A stretch of DNA of 64,000 bases from an uncultured Bacteroidia bacterium (GTDB taxonomy: Bacteria; Bacteroidota; Bacteroidia; Bacteroidales; F082). The first letter of the stretch is position 1. Each line of letters starts with the position of its first letter. The notes beneath the pieces were generated by a model that was given only the letters and a program-made list of their open reading frames with translations, was not told where the DNA came from and did not search any database. The position numbers and the translations under genes were made by a program. Below, piece after piece: positions 35,206-44,800 of the stretch. Location of the stretch: contig CADCIH010000009.1 of the NCBI GenBank assembly GCA_902801465.1, forward strand, positions 32,314 through 96,313. Reading direction: 5' to 3'.

Positions 35206-35690
35206 TCCAAAAACATTGCTTTGAATGCGGTGCTCCACTCATCGAGAAGCCCTTGGAAGGGGAGGGCTTCGTGCCTTACTGCCCCCAATGCGAGGAGTAC
35301 CGCTTCCCCATGTACAACGTGGCGGTCAGCATGATCGTCATCAACGAACAGACCGGGGAGATTCTGCTGATCGAACAGTATGGGCGACCCTTCTTCATCC
35401 TCGTGGCGGGCTATGTGAACCGTGGCGAACCCCTGGAACATGCCGTGGCCCGCGAGATCAAGGAAGAGACGGGGATGACGGTGAGCCGCATCAAGTTCAA
35501 CCGCACGAGTTTCTTCGAGCCGTCAAACACGTTGATGTGCAACTTCACGGCCTTCGTGAAAGACGCCAGCGAGCTTTCACCCAATAGGGAAATCGACTCC
35601 TATCAATGGTTCACCCCAGAGGAGGCTCAGCAAAACATCCGCCCCAACAGCCTCGCTGAGCGGTTCTTAAATGCTTATCTTGAAGAATGA
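35202..35690 (+). CDS. Nudix hydrolase with N-terminal zinc ribbon
   Basis: This 162-residue protein has a zinc ribbon 'CFECGAPL ... YCPQCEEYRFP' (Cys6, Cys9 and a second CxxC) followed by the Nudix box 'GYVNRGEPLEHAVAREIKEETG' (consensus GX5EX7REUXEEXGU). The zinc ribbon plus Nudix order is that of NudC-type NADH pyrophosphatases, though the chain is shorter than E. coli NudC and the C-terminal SQPWPFPxS motif is missing. The substrate is therefore uncertain. It is translated with 4-nt overlaps from the kinase gene. Confidence 0.88.
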   Translation: MIQKHCFECGAPLIEKPLEGEGFVPYCPQCEEYRFPMYNVAVSMIVINEQTGEILLIEQYGRPFFILVAGYVNRGEPLEHAVAREIKEETGMTVSRIKFNRTSFFEPSNTLMCNFTAFVKDASELSPNREIDSYQWFTPEEAQQNIRPNSLAERFLNAYLEE

Positions 35691-35691
35691 T

Positions 35692-36363
35692 ATGAAATCA
35701 AACTTACTCTTTCAAGCGTTAACCAAGTTTTTTCTCGGGGTCATTCTCCTGGGAATCCTCCTCTTTTTGCCTGCCGGCTCGTTCCATTATTGGCAAGGCT
35801 GGCTGCTGATGGGGGTCCTCTTTGTTCCGATGTTCGTCGCGGGATTGGTCATGATGGTCAAGAACCCTGAACTGCTCAAGAAACGGTTGAACGCCAAAGA
35901 ACAAGAAAAAGAACAAAAGACGGTCGTGGCCTTATCAGGTTTGCTGTTTGTGGCAGCTTTCGTTGTGGCTGGCCTCAACTGGCGCTTCCAGTGGCTGGTG
36001 TTGCCCAACTGGGCGGTATGGGTGGCTGCAGCGCTCTTCCTGTTGTGCTATGGCCTTTATGCCGAGGTGTTGCGCGAAAACACCTACCTCTCACGGACTA
36101 TCGAGGTGCAGGAACACCAGAAAGTGATCGACACGGGTCTCTACGGGGTGGTCCGTCATCCGATGTACATGGCTACCACCATCCTCTTCCTGATGATGCC
36201 CCTGGTGTTGGCCTCGCCCATCTCTTTCACCATCATGCTGCTCTATATCCCTCTCATCGCCAAACGCATCCGTAACGAAGAAGCAGTCTTGGAACAAGGT
36301 CTAGAGGGCTATAGCGAATACAAACAACGGGTAAAATACAAGGTTTTGCCTTTTATCTGGTAA
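35692..36363 (+). CDS. Membrane methyltransferase (ICMT/PEMT-like)
   Basis: This 223-residue protein is taken from the ATG at 35692, 1 nt after the Nudix stop. The frame is open 21 nt further back. About five hydrophobic helices are followed by the SAM-binding C-terminal pattern 'VRHPMYMATTILFL' and 'RIRNEEAVLEQGLEGYSEY'. This matches the isoprenylcysteine/phosphatidylethanolamine methyltransferase superfamily. The acceptor in Bacteroidota members is unknown. It sits in the operon between the Nudix and vsr genes with no obvious functional link. Confidence 0.87.
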   Translation: MKSNLLFQALTKFFLGVILLGILLFLPAGSFHYWQGWLLMGVLFVPMFVAGLVMMVKNPELLKKRLNAKEQEKEQKTVVALSGLLFVAAFVVAGLNWRFQWLVLPNWAVWVAAALFLLCYGLYAEVLRENTYLSRTIEVQEHQKVIDTGLYGVVRHPMYMATTILFLMMPLVLASPISFTIMLLYIPLIAKRIRNEEAVLEQGLEGYSEYKQRVKYKVLPFIW

Positions 36364-36367
36364 CATT

Positions 36368-36961
36368 ATGACCGACCGCCTCACACCAGAACAGCGTCAC
36401 CTCGTGATGTCGCACATCCACGGCAAAGGCACCAAGCCCGAGCTGAAGGTGAGGCAATGGCTGTGGCACCACGGCTACCGCTACCGCCTCAACGTGAAGT
36501 CGGTGCCTGGAAAACCGGATATCGTAATGCGGAAATACCATACGGCCATTTTTGTGAATGGGTGCTTCTGGCATGGACACCATTTGGAGTGGAAAGCGGA
36601 AAGTGGAACCCCGAAGGGCTCACCGACCGAATGGGAGGTAAAGTGGAAAGTTGAAAACGGAAAATGTTGTAAGATTCCGGAGACGAATCGAGAATTTTGG
36701 GTGAATAAAATTAAAAGAAACCAGGAACGGGACCAAAAGAATTACCAGGTGCTGCAGGACAACGGATGGCAGGTGATTATCGTTTGGGAATGCCAACTGA
36801 CCCCAAAACGCATCGAACATACCATGGGTGAAGTGGAAATGCTCCTCAACAACAAACTGCTTTCTCTTTATAGCAAACATACGCCCTTCCCGTACCCTTC
36901 GGAAGAAGAAGCTCCGCTTCCGATGGCCGCAGAAACCTTGCCGTATCAATCCAAAGAATAA
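36368..36961 (+). CDS. vsr: Very short patch repair endonuclease (Vsr)
   Basis: This 197-residue protein has Vsr motifs 'MSHIHGKGTKPELKVR', 'VPGKPDIVMRKYHTAIFVNG' (catalytic Asp), 'CFWHGHH' (zinc ligands) and 'IPETNREFWVNKIKRNQERD'. Vsr nicks beside T:G mismatches produced when 5-methylcytosine deaminates. Three C5 methyltransferases upstream in the same transcriptional direction fit this. Between 'FWHGHH' and 'CCKIPETN', where relatives have only a few residues, there are about 30 extra residues. They are largely encoded by two 3-unit heptad repeats. The C-terminus also extends past the usual end. Activity may be altered. Confidence 0.9.
   Translation: MTDRLTPEQRHLVMSHIHGKGTKPELKVRQWLWHHGYRYRLNVKSVPGKPDIVMRKYHTAIFVNGCFWHGHHLEWKAESGTPKGSPTEWEVKWKVENGKCCKIPETNREFWVNKIKRNQERDQKNYQVLQDNGWQVIIVWECQLTPKRIEHTMGEVEMLLNNKLLSLYSKHTPFPYPSEEEAPLPMAAETLPYQSKE
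36588..36662. repeat. Two heptad repeat blocks inside vsr
   Basis: AGTGGAA, AGCGGAA and AGTGGAA (36588-36608) and AGTGGAA, AGTTGAA and AACGGAA (36642-36662), each in 7-bp register, are separated by 33 bp. Together they encode most of the extra segment of the Vsr protein. Confidence 0.75.
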
Positions 36962-36966
36962 AAACG

Positions 36967-36974
36967 TATTTTTG
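36967..36974 (+). promoter_or_regulatory. -7 element (TATTTTTG) for the PAP2-VanX gene
   Basis: Exact TAnnTTTG match, 20 nt before the ATG at 36995. It suggests that the long upstream operon ends at vsr. Confidence 0.5.
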
Positions 36975-36994
36975 TAGCGAAAAATCGATCGTAT

Positions 36995-38395
36995 ATGAAA
37001 CGGATCTTCTTATGGTGTCTTGTCGCCATCTTGTTCTGCGGCAGTCTAACAGTTCAAGCACAAAACGATGACGTCACGCTGTATTTCAGCGAAGACGAAA
37101 TGCCCAACCTTATCAAATGCCTGCCTCCGCCGCCGGATACCATCGGGACGGACTTCGTTAACGATATCATGCGATATATGTGGGGCAAACAGCAACGTAA
37201 CGACCCGGAACGCGCTGCCCTCGTCTTCCAAGATGCCGTTTGGAACTACGACTCGCTCTTCGCAGTGTTCACCGTGCCCTTCGGCCTCGAAATCTCCAAG
37301 GATAACACGCCCGAGATCTACAAGTTCATGGTCAACAGCCTCTCCACCATCGATGCAACTCGCGTCAAGCCGAAGGCTTTTTACCACCGCAAGCGCCCCT
37401 TCGAGCGTTTCCACGAACACATGCTTACAAGCTATGAAGAGGTGGAACTCTCAGGCGAAGGTTCCTACCCTTCGGGACATAGCCAACGTGGCTATGCCAC
37501 CGCCCTGCTGCTCTCCGAGATCAACCCCGACAACGCCGACACCATCATGGCTCGTGGCTACATGTACGGCGAGAGCCGTGTCATCGCTGGTGCCCACTGG
37601 CAGAGCGACGTAGACGCCAGCCGCCTCTGTGCCGCCATCGGGGTGAGTCGCCTGCACACCAGTTCCGGTTTTTTGGCTCAGCTTGAAAAAGCCCGTTACG
37701 AATTCCAACAACAGACTGGGAAACTATCACCCACAGACGACTTCAGCCAGTTCGTGAACATCTTGGATGTCGTCCCTGATGCCATCCTGGAAATCCGCTA
37801 TTACAGCACTTTCAATTTCGTTGGAACGCGCGTGGATGGTTATCTGGAGCCCGTTGCACTGCTTACCCGTCAAGCGGCTGACAGCCTTCGCGCCGTGAGC
37901 GATGACCTGAAAAAACAAGGCTACCGCCTCAAGATTTTTGACGCCTACCGTCCGCAGTGTGCCGTTGATCATTTCGTGCGTTGGGCCGCCGATATCAACG
38001 ACACGCTCATGAAACCCTATTTCTATCCCAAAGTGCCCCGTGACAAGCTTTTCGAGTTGGGCTACATTGCGAAGAAGAGTGGCCACACCCGCGGCTCCAC
38101 CGTTGATTTGACCCTTTTCGACATGACCACGGAAAAAGAAGTCGATATGGGCGGCACTTTCGATTGGTTCGGCGTGGAAAGCCATCCGGATTACGGTGGC
38201 AATCCCAAAACAGGAAAATACAAACCCAACAATCGCATCACTGCCGAACAGTTCCATAACCGAATGATCTTGCGTGAAGCCATGCTCCGCCACGGCTTCC
38301 AACCCCTTAGCTCAGAGTGGTGGCATTTCACCTTGAAAAACGAACCGTTCCCCAACACCTATTTCACTTTCCCCGTTAAACAGCTCAACAAGTAA
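36995..38395 (+). CDS. PAP2 acid phosphatase fused to D-Ala-D-Ala dipeptidase (VanX-like)
   Basis: This 466-residue protein has a signal peptide (about 1-23). Residues 30-225 are a class A acid phosphatase/PAP2 domain: KX6RP at Lys127-Pro135, 'PSGH' (159-162) and SRX3GXHX3D at Ser194-Asp205. Residues 250-460 are a VanX/DdpX-type zinc dipeptidase: 'SGHTRGSTVD' (His364, Asp371) and 'EWWHF' (Glu441, His444). Both active sites look intact. Joining the two activities suggests a periplasmic enzyme that recycles or remodels peptidoglycan precursors and lipid phosphates, which is inference. It has its own promoter. The stop and the ogt start share a base (TAATG). Confidence 0.9.
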   Translation: MKRIFLWCLVAILFCGSLTVQAQNDDVTLYFSEDEMPNLIKCLPPPPDTIGTDFVNDIMRYMWGKQQRNDPERAALVFQDAVWNYDSLFAVFTVPFGLEISKDNTPEIYKFMVNSLSTIDATRVKPKAFYHRKRPFERFHEHMLTSYEEVELSGEGSYPSGHSQRGYATALLLSEINPDNADTIMARGYMYGESRVIAGAHWQSDVDASRLCAAIGVSRLHTSSGFLAQLEKARYEFQQQTGKLSPTDDFSQFVNILDVVPDAILEIRYYSTFNFVGTRVDGYLEPVALLTRQAADSLRAVSDDLKKQGYRLKIFDAYRPQCAVDHFVRWAADINDTLMKPYFYPKVPRDKLFELGYIAKKSGHTRGSTVDLTLFDMTTEKEVDMGGTFDWFGVESHPDYGGNPKTGKYKPNNRITAEQFHNRMILREAMLRHGFQPLSSEWWHFTLKNEPFPNTYFTFPVKQLNK

Positions 38396-38853
38396 TGCCG
38401 CAATCCCTCTATCAGTCATCAATAGGAATGCTTACCTTGGTCAGCGACGGTCACGCGCTGACAGGATTGGACTTTGCAAAGAACCAAGAAACCGCAACGG
38501 AGGAAGATGCTCCCATTTTCGCTGAAACCCGTCGTTGGCTCGACCTTTATTTCAACGGAAAGAAACCGGATTTTATCCCTCCGTTAAAACCACAAGGTAC
38601 GCCTTTCCAACAAAAGGTGTGGCATGAGCTGCTAAACATCCCCTACGGCGCAACGGTGAGCTATGGCGAAATCGCTCGACGCGTCAACTGCCACTCGGCC
38701 CAAGCCATCGGTCAAGCTGTACACCGTAATCCCATCTCCATCATCATTCCTTGCCATCGCGTCATCGGTGCCGACGGCTCGCTCACAGGCTACGCCTCGG
38801 GTCTCGACATCAAGCGACAGCTGTTGCAAATCGAGCGGATTATACCAAACTAA
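38395..38853 (+). CDS. ogt: Methylated-DNA-[protein]-cysteine S-methyltransferase
   Basis: This 152-residue protein has the helix-turn-helix 'GTPFQQKVWHELLNIPYGATVSYGEIA' and the alkyl-acceptor motif 'IIPCHRVIG' with active-site Cys. It removes methyl groups from O6-methylguanine. Length and lack of an Ada N-domain fit Ogt. It is coupled to the PAP2-VanX gene by a one-base stop/start overlap and overlaps the convergent AlbA_2 gene by 14 bp. Confidence 0.95.
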   Translation: MPQSLYQSSIGMLTLVSDGHALTGLDFAKNQETATEEDAPIFAETRRWLDLYFNGKKPDFIPPLKPQGTPFQQKVWHELLNIPYGATVSYGEIARRVNCHSAQAIGQAVHRNPISIIIPCHRVIGADGSLTGYASGLDIKRQLLQIERIIPN

Positions 38854-39466
38854 AGAAAAACTCCTGGTCCTCGTACTCCCACTTCACAGTGCCAAAACGT
38901 ATCAGATGAGCCAACAAGGAGACAACCTTGCGTCGGGGAAGCCTGACAAGACGGACGATCTGCTTTAAAGTGAATTTCCCCTGCATCACCTCAAGCAACC
39001 GGCGGATGTCGTCGTCGTAGGTGATTAAGGCGCCCTGTGGCTTCTGCGACTCGCACCAAAGCTCAAATAATACGGGAGAAGCCACAATGTTCTCATCCTT
39101 GATGCGGATGTAGGCTCGCATACGCCCTTCTTCGTCTTGAGCGCATACTGGCCGCTTGTCGGAAGGGGGTACCGTGGCAATCACAACAGTACGACCCTCG
39201 GCATGATAGGTGTCGAACTGGATACTGGCTTCGGGCTGACAGTATTTGTAGGCGGCTTGATGCATCACATAAATCTCGCCTTCGGTGCGGACACCTGCGA
39301 TATGGCCATCATCTCGCACGCCGATGAGCAGCCGTCCTCCGTCGGTGTTGGCAAAGGCAGAAACCGACCGTGCCAGCTTGCGGGCGTCGTCAACACGATA
39401 CTTGAAATCCTGTTGCTGATGCTCGCCTTCGCTGATGAGGCTGAGAAGATACTTCTTGTCGTCCAT
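38840..39466 (-). CDS. AlbA_2 (Schlafen-like) DNA-binding protein
   Basis: In this 208-residue protein residues 1-130 form an AlbA_2 domain: 'EGEHQQQDFKYRVDDARKLA', 'SVSAFANTDGGRLLIGVRDDG' and 'RAYIRIKDENIVAS'. The C-terminal 70 residues look like a winged helix ('GKFTLKQIVRLVRLPRRKVVS'). These proteins are putative regulators or nucleic-acid-binding proteins and are often found near mobile or defence genes. The -7 box lies 8 nt before the start codon, so the mRNA is nearly leaderless. Confidence 0.85.
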   Translation of the reverse strand: MDDKKYLLSLISEGEHQQQDFKYRVDDARKLARSVSAFANTDGGRLLIGVRDDGHIAGVRTEGEIYVMHQAAYKYCQPEASIQFDTYHAEGRTVVIATVPPSDKRPVCAQDEEGRMRAYIRIKDENIVASPVLFELWCESQKPQGALITYDDDIRRLLEVMQGKFTLKQIVRLVRLPRRKVVSLLAHLIRFGTVKWEYEDQEFFFSLV

Positions 39467-39474
39467 TTGGGTTG

Positions 39475-39482
39475 CAAAAGTA
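39475..39482 (-). promoter_or_regulatory. -7 element (TACTTTTG) for the AlbA_2 gene
   Basis: TACTTTTG on the minus strand ends 8 nt before the ATG at 39466. It is back-to-back with a plus-strand -7 box at 39495-39502. Confidence 0.5.
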
Positions 39483-39494
39483 ACGGAAAATACC

Positions 39495-39629
39495 TATCTT
39501 TGCTTTCTTAAATCCATTAAAAGAATCAAAAATGAAGAAGGTTTAGGTGCCGTGCCGCTCTACGACCGCCTGACTAACGACGGCAAAATTGTCTCTTACG
39601 CCAGAACCGTTCAGGTTACTTCATATTGA
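39495..39629 (+). pseudogene. Orphan promoter with truncated reading frame
   Basis: TATCTTTG (39495-39502) matches a -7 box. It is followed at 39532 by ATG AAG AAG GTT TAG, a four-codon frame that looks like the start of an exported protein. A second frame encodes 'VPLYDRLTNDGKIVSYAR' and ends at 39629, running into the 3' end of the GH92 gene. I read this as the remains of a gene whose body was lost. It could also be chance. Confidence 0.3.
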
Positions 39630-41844
39630 ACTCCAAGGTGCCACCTGCCATGATTTGCTGGTGGGTGAGCTTGTAATCCTTAATCGGCTTTCCATTCAGC
39701 TTTACACTCTTCACATAGATGCTCTCAGGCGTCTTGTTGGGGGCGCTGATGACGAAGTCCTTGCCGTTCTCAAGGTGTAATGTGGCCTTGGTGAACAATG
39801 GCGTCCCGATGACATACTCTGCCGAACCGGCATGGAAGGGATAGAAGCCCAAAGCGGAAAAGATATACCAAGCCGACATCTGGCCGCAGTCGTCGTTTCC
39901 AGCGTAACCACAAGGCGTGGCACGGTAGAACTCGCTACGTACCTGCTCCACCAACTCTTGTGTCCGCTCCGGCTTTCCTGCGAAGTTGTAGAGATATACA
40001 GTATGATGACTGGGCTCGTTGCCATGGGCATACTGCCCGATGAAACCGCTGGCGTTGCCATTGATCTCACCTGAGGTGGCCGTCAGACTGAAGTTCTCGT
40101 CGAGTTTCTTCAAAAAGCCGTTCGTGCCTCCAAAGAGATCGATGAGTCCCTGCGGATCCTGCGGCACAAACCACATGTACTGCCAGGCATTGCCCTCCAC
40201 AAAGCAGGGCTGCTCGTAACTGAGTGGGTCGAAGTCTTTCATCCAATGACCGTTTTCGTCCTTGGGCCTGAAGAACCCTGTCGTTGGGTCGAAGAGGTTC
40301 TTGTAAAACATGCTCCGGCGGTAAAACCGCTCGTAGTCCTCGGTCTTGCCCAATTTCTTGGCCACCAATGCCACACAGGCGTCATCAAAAGCCTGCTCCA
40401 TAGTGATGCTCACGCTTTCGTCCTGCAAGGTCTGCGGCAGATAACCGTATTGCTCCCAAATCTCAAAAGGCGAGTTGAAATGGCTCCTCGTACTGCTTTC
40501 GACCATGGCCTGATAGGCCTCCTCCAAATTAATGCCGGGGATCTCCGCCATGATGGCATCGGCCAACACAGGGATGGCGTGGTTGCCGATCATGCAGTAG
40601 TTGTCCTGTCCCCAAAGGTCCCAAATGGGCAAATAGCCGTAGGTCTGGTGGTGAAGCACCATGTCGCGGACAAACTGCGCGGCGACCTTGGGAGCTATTA
40701 ATGTATATAGTGGATGCGCTGCACGGAAGGTATCCCACAGGCTGAAGGTGCTGTGATAGGTCTGCCCCTCGGGCATCCGCTTGATCTCGAAGTTGGTGTC
40801 CATATAACGGCCATCCACGTCGCTCATCGTATTGGGCTGCATCAGCACATGATACAGTCCCGTGTAGAAAATGGTCTTCTGCTCGTCGGTGCCTTCCACG
40901 TCGATACGGCTCAACTCGAGCTGCCAAGCATCGTGTGCAGCCCGCACATAGTCGCCGAAGTTCCAGCTGGTAGCCTCTGCCTTCATGTTCTGCTGGGCGC
41001 CGAAAGCATCGACAGGCGAGATGGCAACCTTCACCATTAATTCACGACCGTCTCTGGGGTCGAAACTCAAAGCGGCCCTTAAAGTCCTTCCGTTGACCAC
41101 ATCGCTGTTGCCGACGTTCAAACTGCCGTTCATCAGGATGTGTTGACTGAAAGGCTTCGAAAACTCAGCCCTGAAATACACTTTGCGCATCTTGGCCCAG
41201 CCCGTCACAACACGGTAACCTTCGATGGTGTGGTCGTCCACGATGCGGATCTGTGCCTGAATCACGTCGTAGGTGCGCCGCTTGGAGTAATAAGCCTCAC
41301 CCCTAAAAGTGCCACGGTCGAGGTCGAGAATCACCGTCTGCGGCTTCCCGTTGGGAAAAACATATCGGTGAATACCCGTCCGCGTGGTGGCCGAAAGCTC
41401 CACACTCACCCCACTCTCCTCCAATAACACTTGATAGTATCCCGGATGGGCCTCCTCCATCGAATGGCTGTAATGCTGCCCGAAGTCAGCCGCCTTCAGT
41501 TCCGCAGGGGTCACGGGCCGTCCCCATGGCATCAAACTCACATCGATCAAGTCGGTGCATCCGGTGCCACTGAGATGGGTGTGGGTGAAGCCGTAGATAA
41601 CGTCTTTGTTATAGTCGTAACCCGAACAAGGATCCCAAGTGACCATCTGCTCGGTCTCAGGACTCAGCTGCACCATCCCCTGCGGCATGGTGGCGCCAGG
41701 GAAAGTACTCCCGCTCAAAGCCCCGGTCTCGTCGGTCTGGGTGCCAATGAAAGGATTGACATATCGGGTGTAATCATCGGCATTCTGCCCGTTCAGCAGA
41801 AAAGGCAACAAAAGCAACGCTGCCAAAAGATTTTTGTGTTTCAT
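39616..41844 (-). CDS. GH92 family glycoside hydrolase (alpha-mannosidase type)
   Basis: This 742-residue protein has a cleavable signal peptide (about 1-19). GH92 motifs are 'TRYVNPFIGT', 'STFPGATMPQGMVQLSPET', 'GFTHTHLSGTG' and the catalytic region 'GNDDCGQMSAWYIFSALGFYP'. Family enzymes are calcium-dependent exo-acting alpha-mannosidases that trim host or yeast N-glycans and mannans by inversion. The linkage preference is not deducible. It lies 10 nt downstream of the helicase-nuclease gene on the same strand and has no clear promoter of its own. A second GH92 is at 56230. Confidence 0.95.
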   Translation of the reverse strand: MKHKNLLAALLLLPFLLNGQNADDYTRYVNPFIGTQTDETGALSGSTFPGATMPQGMVQLSPETEQMVTWDPCSGYDYNKDVIYGFTHTHLSGTGCTDLIDVSLMPWGRPVTPAELKAADFGQHYSHSMEEAHPGYYQVLLEESGVSVELSATTRTGIHRYVFPNGKPQTVILDLDRGTFRGEAYYSKRRTYDVIQAQIRIVDDHTIEGYRVVTGWAKMRKVYFRAEFSKPFSQHILMNGSLNVGNSDVVNGRTLRAALSFDPRDGRELMVKVAISPVDAFGAQQNMKAEATSWNFGDYVRAAHDAWQLELSRIDVEGTDEQKTIFYTGLYHVLMQPNTMSDVDGRYMDTNFEIKRMPEGQTYHSTFSLWDTFRAAHPLYTLIAPKVAAQFVRDMVLHHQTYGYLPIWDLWGQDNYCMIGNHAIPVLADAIMAEIPGINLEEAYQAMVESSTRSHFNSPFEIWEQYGYLPQTLQDESVSITMEQAFDDACVALVAKKLGKTEDYERFYRRSMFYKNLFDPTTGFFRPKDENGHWMKDFDPLSYEQPCFVEGNAWQYMWFVPQDPQGLIDLFGGTNGFLKKLDENFSLTATSGEINGNASGFIGQYAHGNEPSHHTVYLYNFAGKPERTQELVEQVRSEFYRATPCGYAGNDDCGQMSAWYIFSALGFYPFHAGSAEYVIGTPLFTKATLHLENGKDFVISAPNKTPESIYVKSVKLNGKPIKDYKLTHQQIMAGGTLEFNMK

Positions 41845-41854
41845 GGGATAATGT

Positions 41855-44800
41855 TTAACACAATGATATATAATCGTTGTTTATTATTATAATTCCAGCT
41901 TTTTCAAGCAGTTCAATAGCCACCAAGATAACATCATTAATCTTCGCTCCCTTACGGGAAAATCCTAGTTTTCTTGCCGCCAATGACGGAATCTTGTCCT
42001 TTGGCACAGAGAACTCTTCTTCCACGACTTCACGAACGGCGTTCATGATCTCAATGGCGGGGATGTCGGTGACAGGTCGTTCGGAGACCCTATAGTTCAA
42101 GTAGTTTTGGGCATCCTTCTCTCTCAGCCAAAAACTGCGTTCACCGGCAATTGAATACGGGTCTTGATAGAATTGTTTTACCGCATACGCAACGGCTCTC
42201 TGGATATTGGCACCTACCATCTCAAAGCCAAACACTTTGGCCATGCGTTTGCAAAGATAGTACTCCGTAACAGGCTGTTCGACCTTAAGGATTTTCTCAA
42301 TCAGGTATGGAATGATGGAGTCGTGAGGATCAAACTGGCTTTTGTCTTCAGGAAAGGTCGAGAGCGGACACTCGAAATAGAGCAGTAGCCTTTTGTTCCT
42401 GACATTTTGGTTGGTGAACCCCTTGTCTTTGATTTGTTCCGCATCGAAGACGTACGAGTCTTCTTCCTCGGGTTCTTGCTGGACAACACCTTCAACGGCC
42501 GCCTTCAGTTCCTGAAGTATTTGCTCCAATGCCCTTTCCTTGTTCTCGTACCAATCGAGCGAGAACACCCTCATCACTCTCCAACCAAGCATCTTGAGGA
42601 CGCCGGGCTGAACGATCTCGCGGTCCCTGGTGGTTTTGGTCTCATAATACGTCTTGCCGTCGCACAAGATGCCAAGGATGTATTGGTCGGGATGCTCGCG
42701 TGTGGAGACGGCGATGTCGACCTTGAAATCCGAACGGCCGACAAACGCCTCGGTGAGGAATCCTTCCCGATGCAAGGCTTCGCAGATTTGATTTACCATC
42801 ACGCTGTTTTCGGACTTGGACGCGATGCCATTCGAGATGAACGGCAGACGGCCAGTCTCGGCGTATTCCAAGAATGCCTTCAGACCTTCAACGCCCTTCG
42901 CGTTGGAGCGTTTCAAGTCGATCTGACTGGCTTTCAAGGTGGAATAGACAATCATCTCGTAACGGGCGCGTGAGACCGCCACGTTCAAACGCCGCTCACC
43001 GCCAGTGTTGTTCAACGGACCGAAGTTCATCGACACCTTTCCGTGTTTGTCTGCGCCATAGCCGATAGAGAAAAGGATCACGTCGCGCTCGTCGCCTTGT
43101 ACGTTCTCAAGGTTTTTGACAAAGATGGGCTCTTTTCCATCAAATGCGATGGCCTTGAGCTGCGGATTTCTGTCGAGAGCGTCCATCAGGTCGTCCTCAA
43201 TCAGGTCGCCTTGTACCCGGCTGAATGCGACGATGCCGATGCTCTGTTTCTGCAACACAGGGTCGGAAAGCCTTCTGACAATCTCAGCCACAATGGCTTT
43301 TGACTCCTCTGAGTTGCTTCGGGTCCGCCCCTTGTCGTACACGCCATTCACCGGCACCAGGGTCACCTTGGTGACGCGGTCGTCAATCGACGGGAAGGTC
43401 AACAGTCGGTTGCCATAGTATTGTGAGTTGCTGAACGCAATCAGACTCTCGTGCTTGCTTCTGTAGTGCCAGTTCAGTTGGTGTTCGCAAAGCGAAAGGG
43501 TGATGCAGTCGTCGAGGATGCTTTCCATGTCGTCGATGTCAGCCTCATCCTCGTCGACTTGGTTGGTGGTGAAGAAGCTGGTGGGGGGCATCTGCTTGCT
43601 GTCGCCGACCACGACCAAAGTCTTGCCGCGTGCGATGGCTCCCACAGCTTCGCTGGTGGGCATCTGCGAGGCCTCGTCGAAGATCACCAAATCAAACTTC
43701 TCCGAATTCATGTCGATGAATTGCGCCACAGAAATCGGGCTCATCAACATGCAAGGGCATAACCGCGGCAGCAGGGTGGGGATGTTTTCGATGATGGAAC
43801 GGATGGAGCTGCCCCGACCTCCATTGGCGATGTTTCTCTTTAAGATGCTCATCTCCGACCCCTCGGCTATGGCCGCCGAGGAGAAAGGAACCCTAGAGGC
43901 GAGTTTGCTGTACAACGCTTCCTTGCTGAGCTCCTGGAACCTGGCGGTGTCGCGTTTGTACTTCTCAATCTGCTGCCTGAACTTCAACCCGTTGAACATC
44001 CTCAGCTGCTCGTTCTTATCGACGATCTCCTTGATCATCGTATGATAGATGCTCTTCAGGAAGGCATTCGTCGCCACGGATGGCTGGACTCCCTCCTCGA
44101 TCAAATCGACTACAGTATGCTCCTCCTTTTGTCTCAGCTCCCGCTTCTTGGCAATCCAATGGTACCAGTCGTTGATGTGTTGATAGTGGCCCAGCCATTG
44201 GTCAACATGGTTGATGATGCCCGCCTTGCCGTCTTGAACCGAAGCCAACGCTTCGATCCGCTCCGTCAAGGAATTCAGTTCATGGTTGAGCTTGACGACC
44301 ATGTCGGCTTGCTGCACGAAGGCCTGTCGTTGGGCTTTGACTTGGTCTCCAAGATACTTACAATAAGCCTCATAACGCTCTGAATGGCTGATTCTATGGG
44401 AACAGGCAAAGGCCGACACCTCTTCCGTTTGCGTTTGCAACAACCGACCCAGCTCCTGAAAATCGCTGACGGATTTAAACACGCTTTCCACATTCGACTC
44501 GAAGATGGGTCCGTAGGCCTGCTGTAACATCTTCAAGTAGTTTTTCTTGGCGAAATAGCGTGGAATGAACCACTTGGCCTTGATCTCCTGCCATTCACGA
44601 AGGTAGGAGTTCACATCCATCTGCACGATGCTCCCATTATAGGAAGCAAGGGCGTTTTCGTATAAGGCTTCACGGTCCTTCTCCGTGCGGAGGGTCTTGA
44701 CAAACAGCTCCAACCATTTTGCATCGGCATCGGTTTTCAAGTCGAGAGGAACGAGGGAGTTCAGTTTGCCACGCTGGGCCAAATACAAGCCATAACGGTC

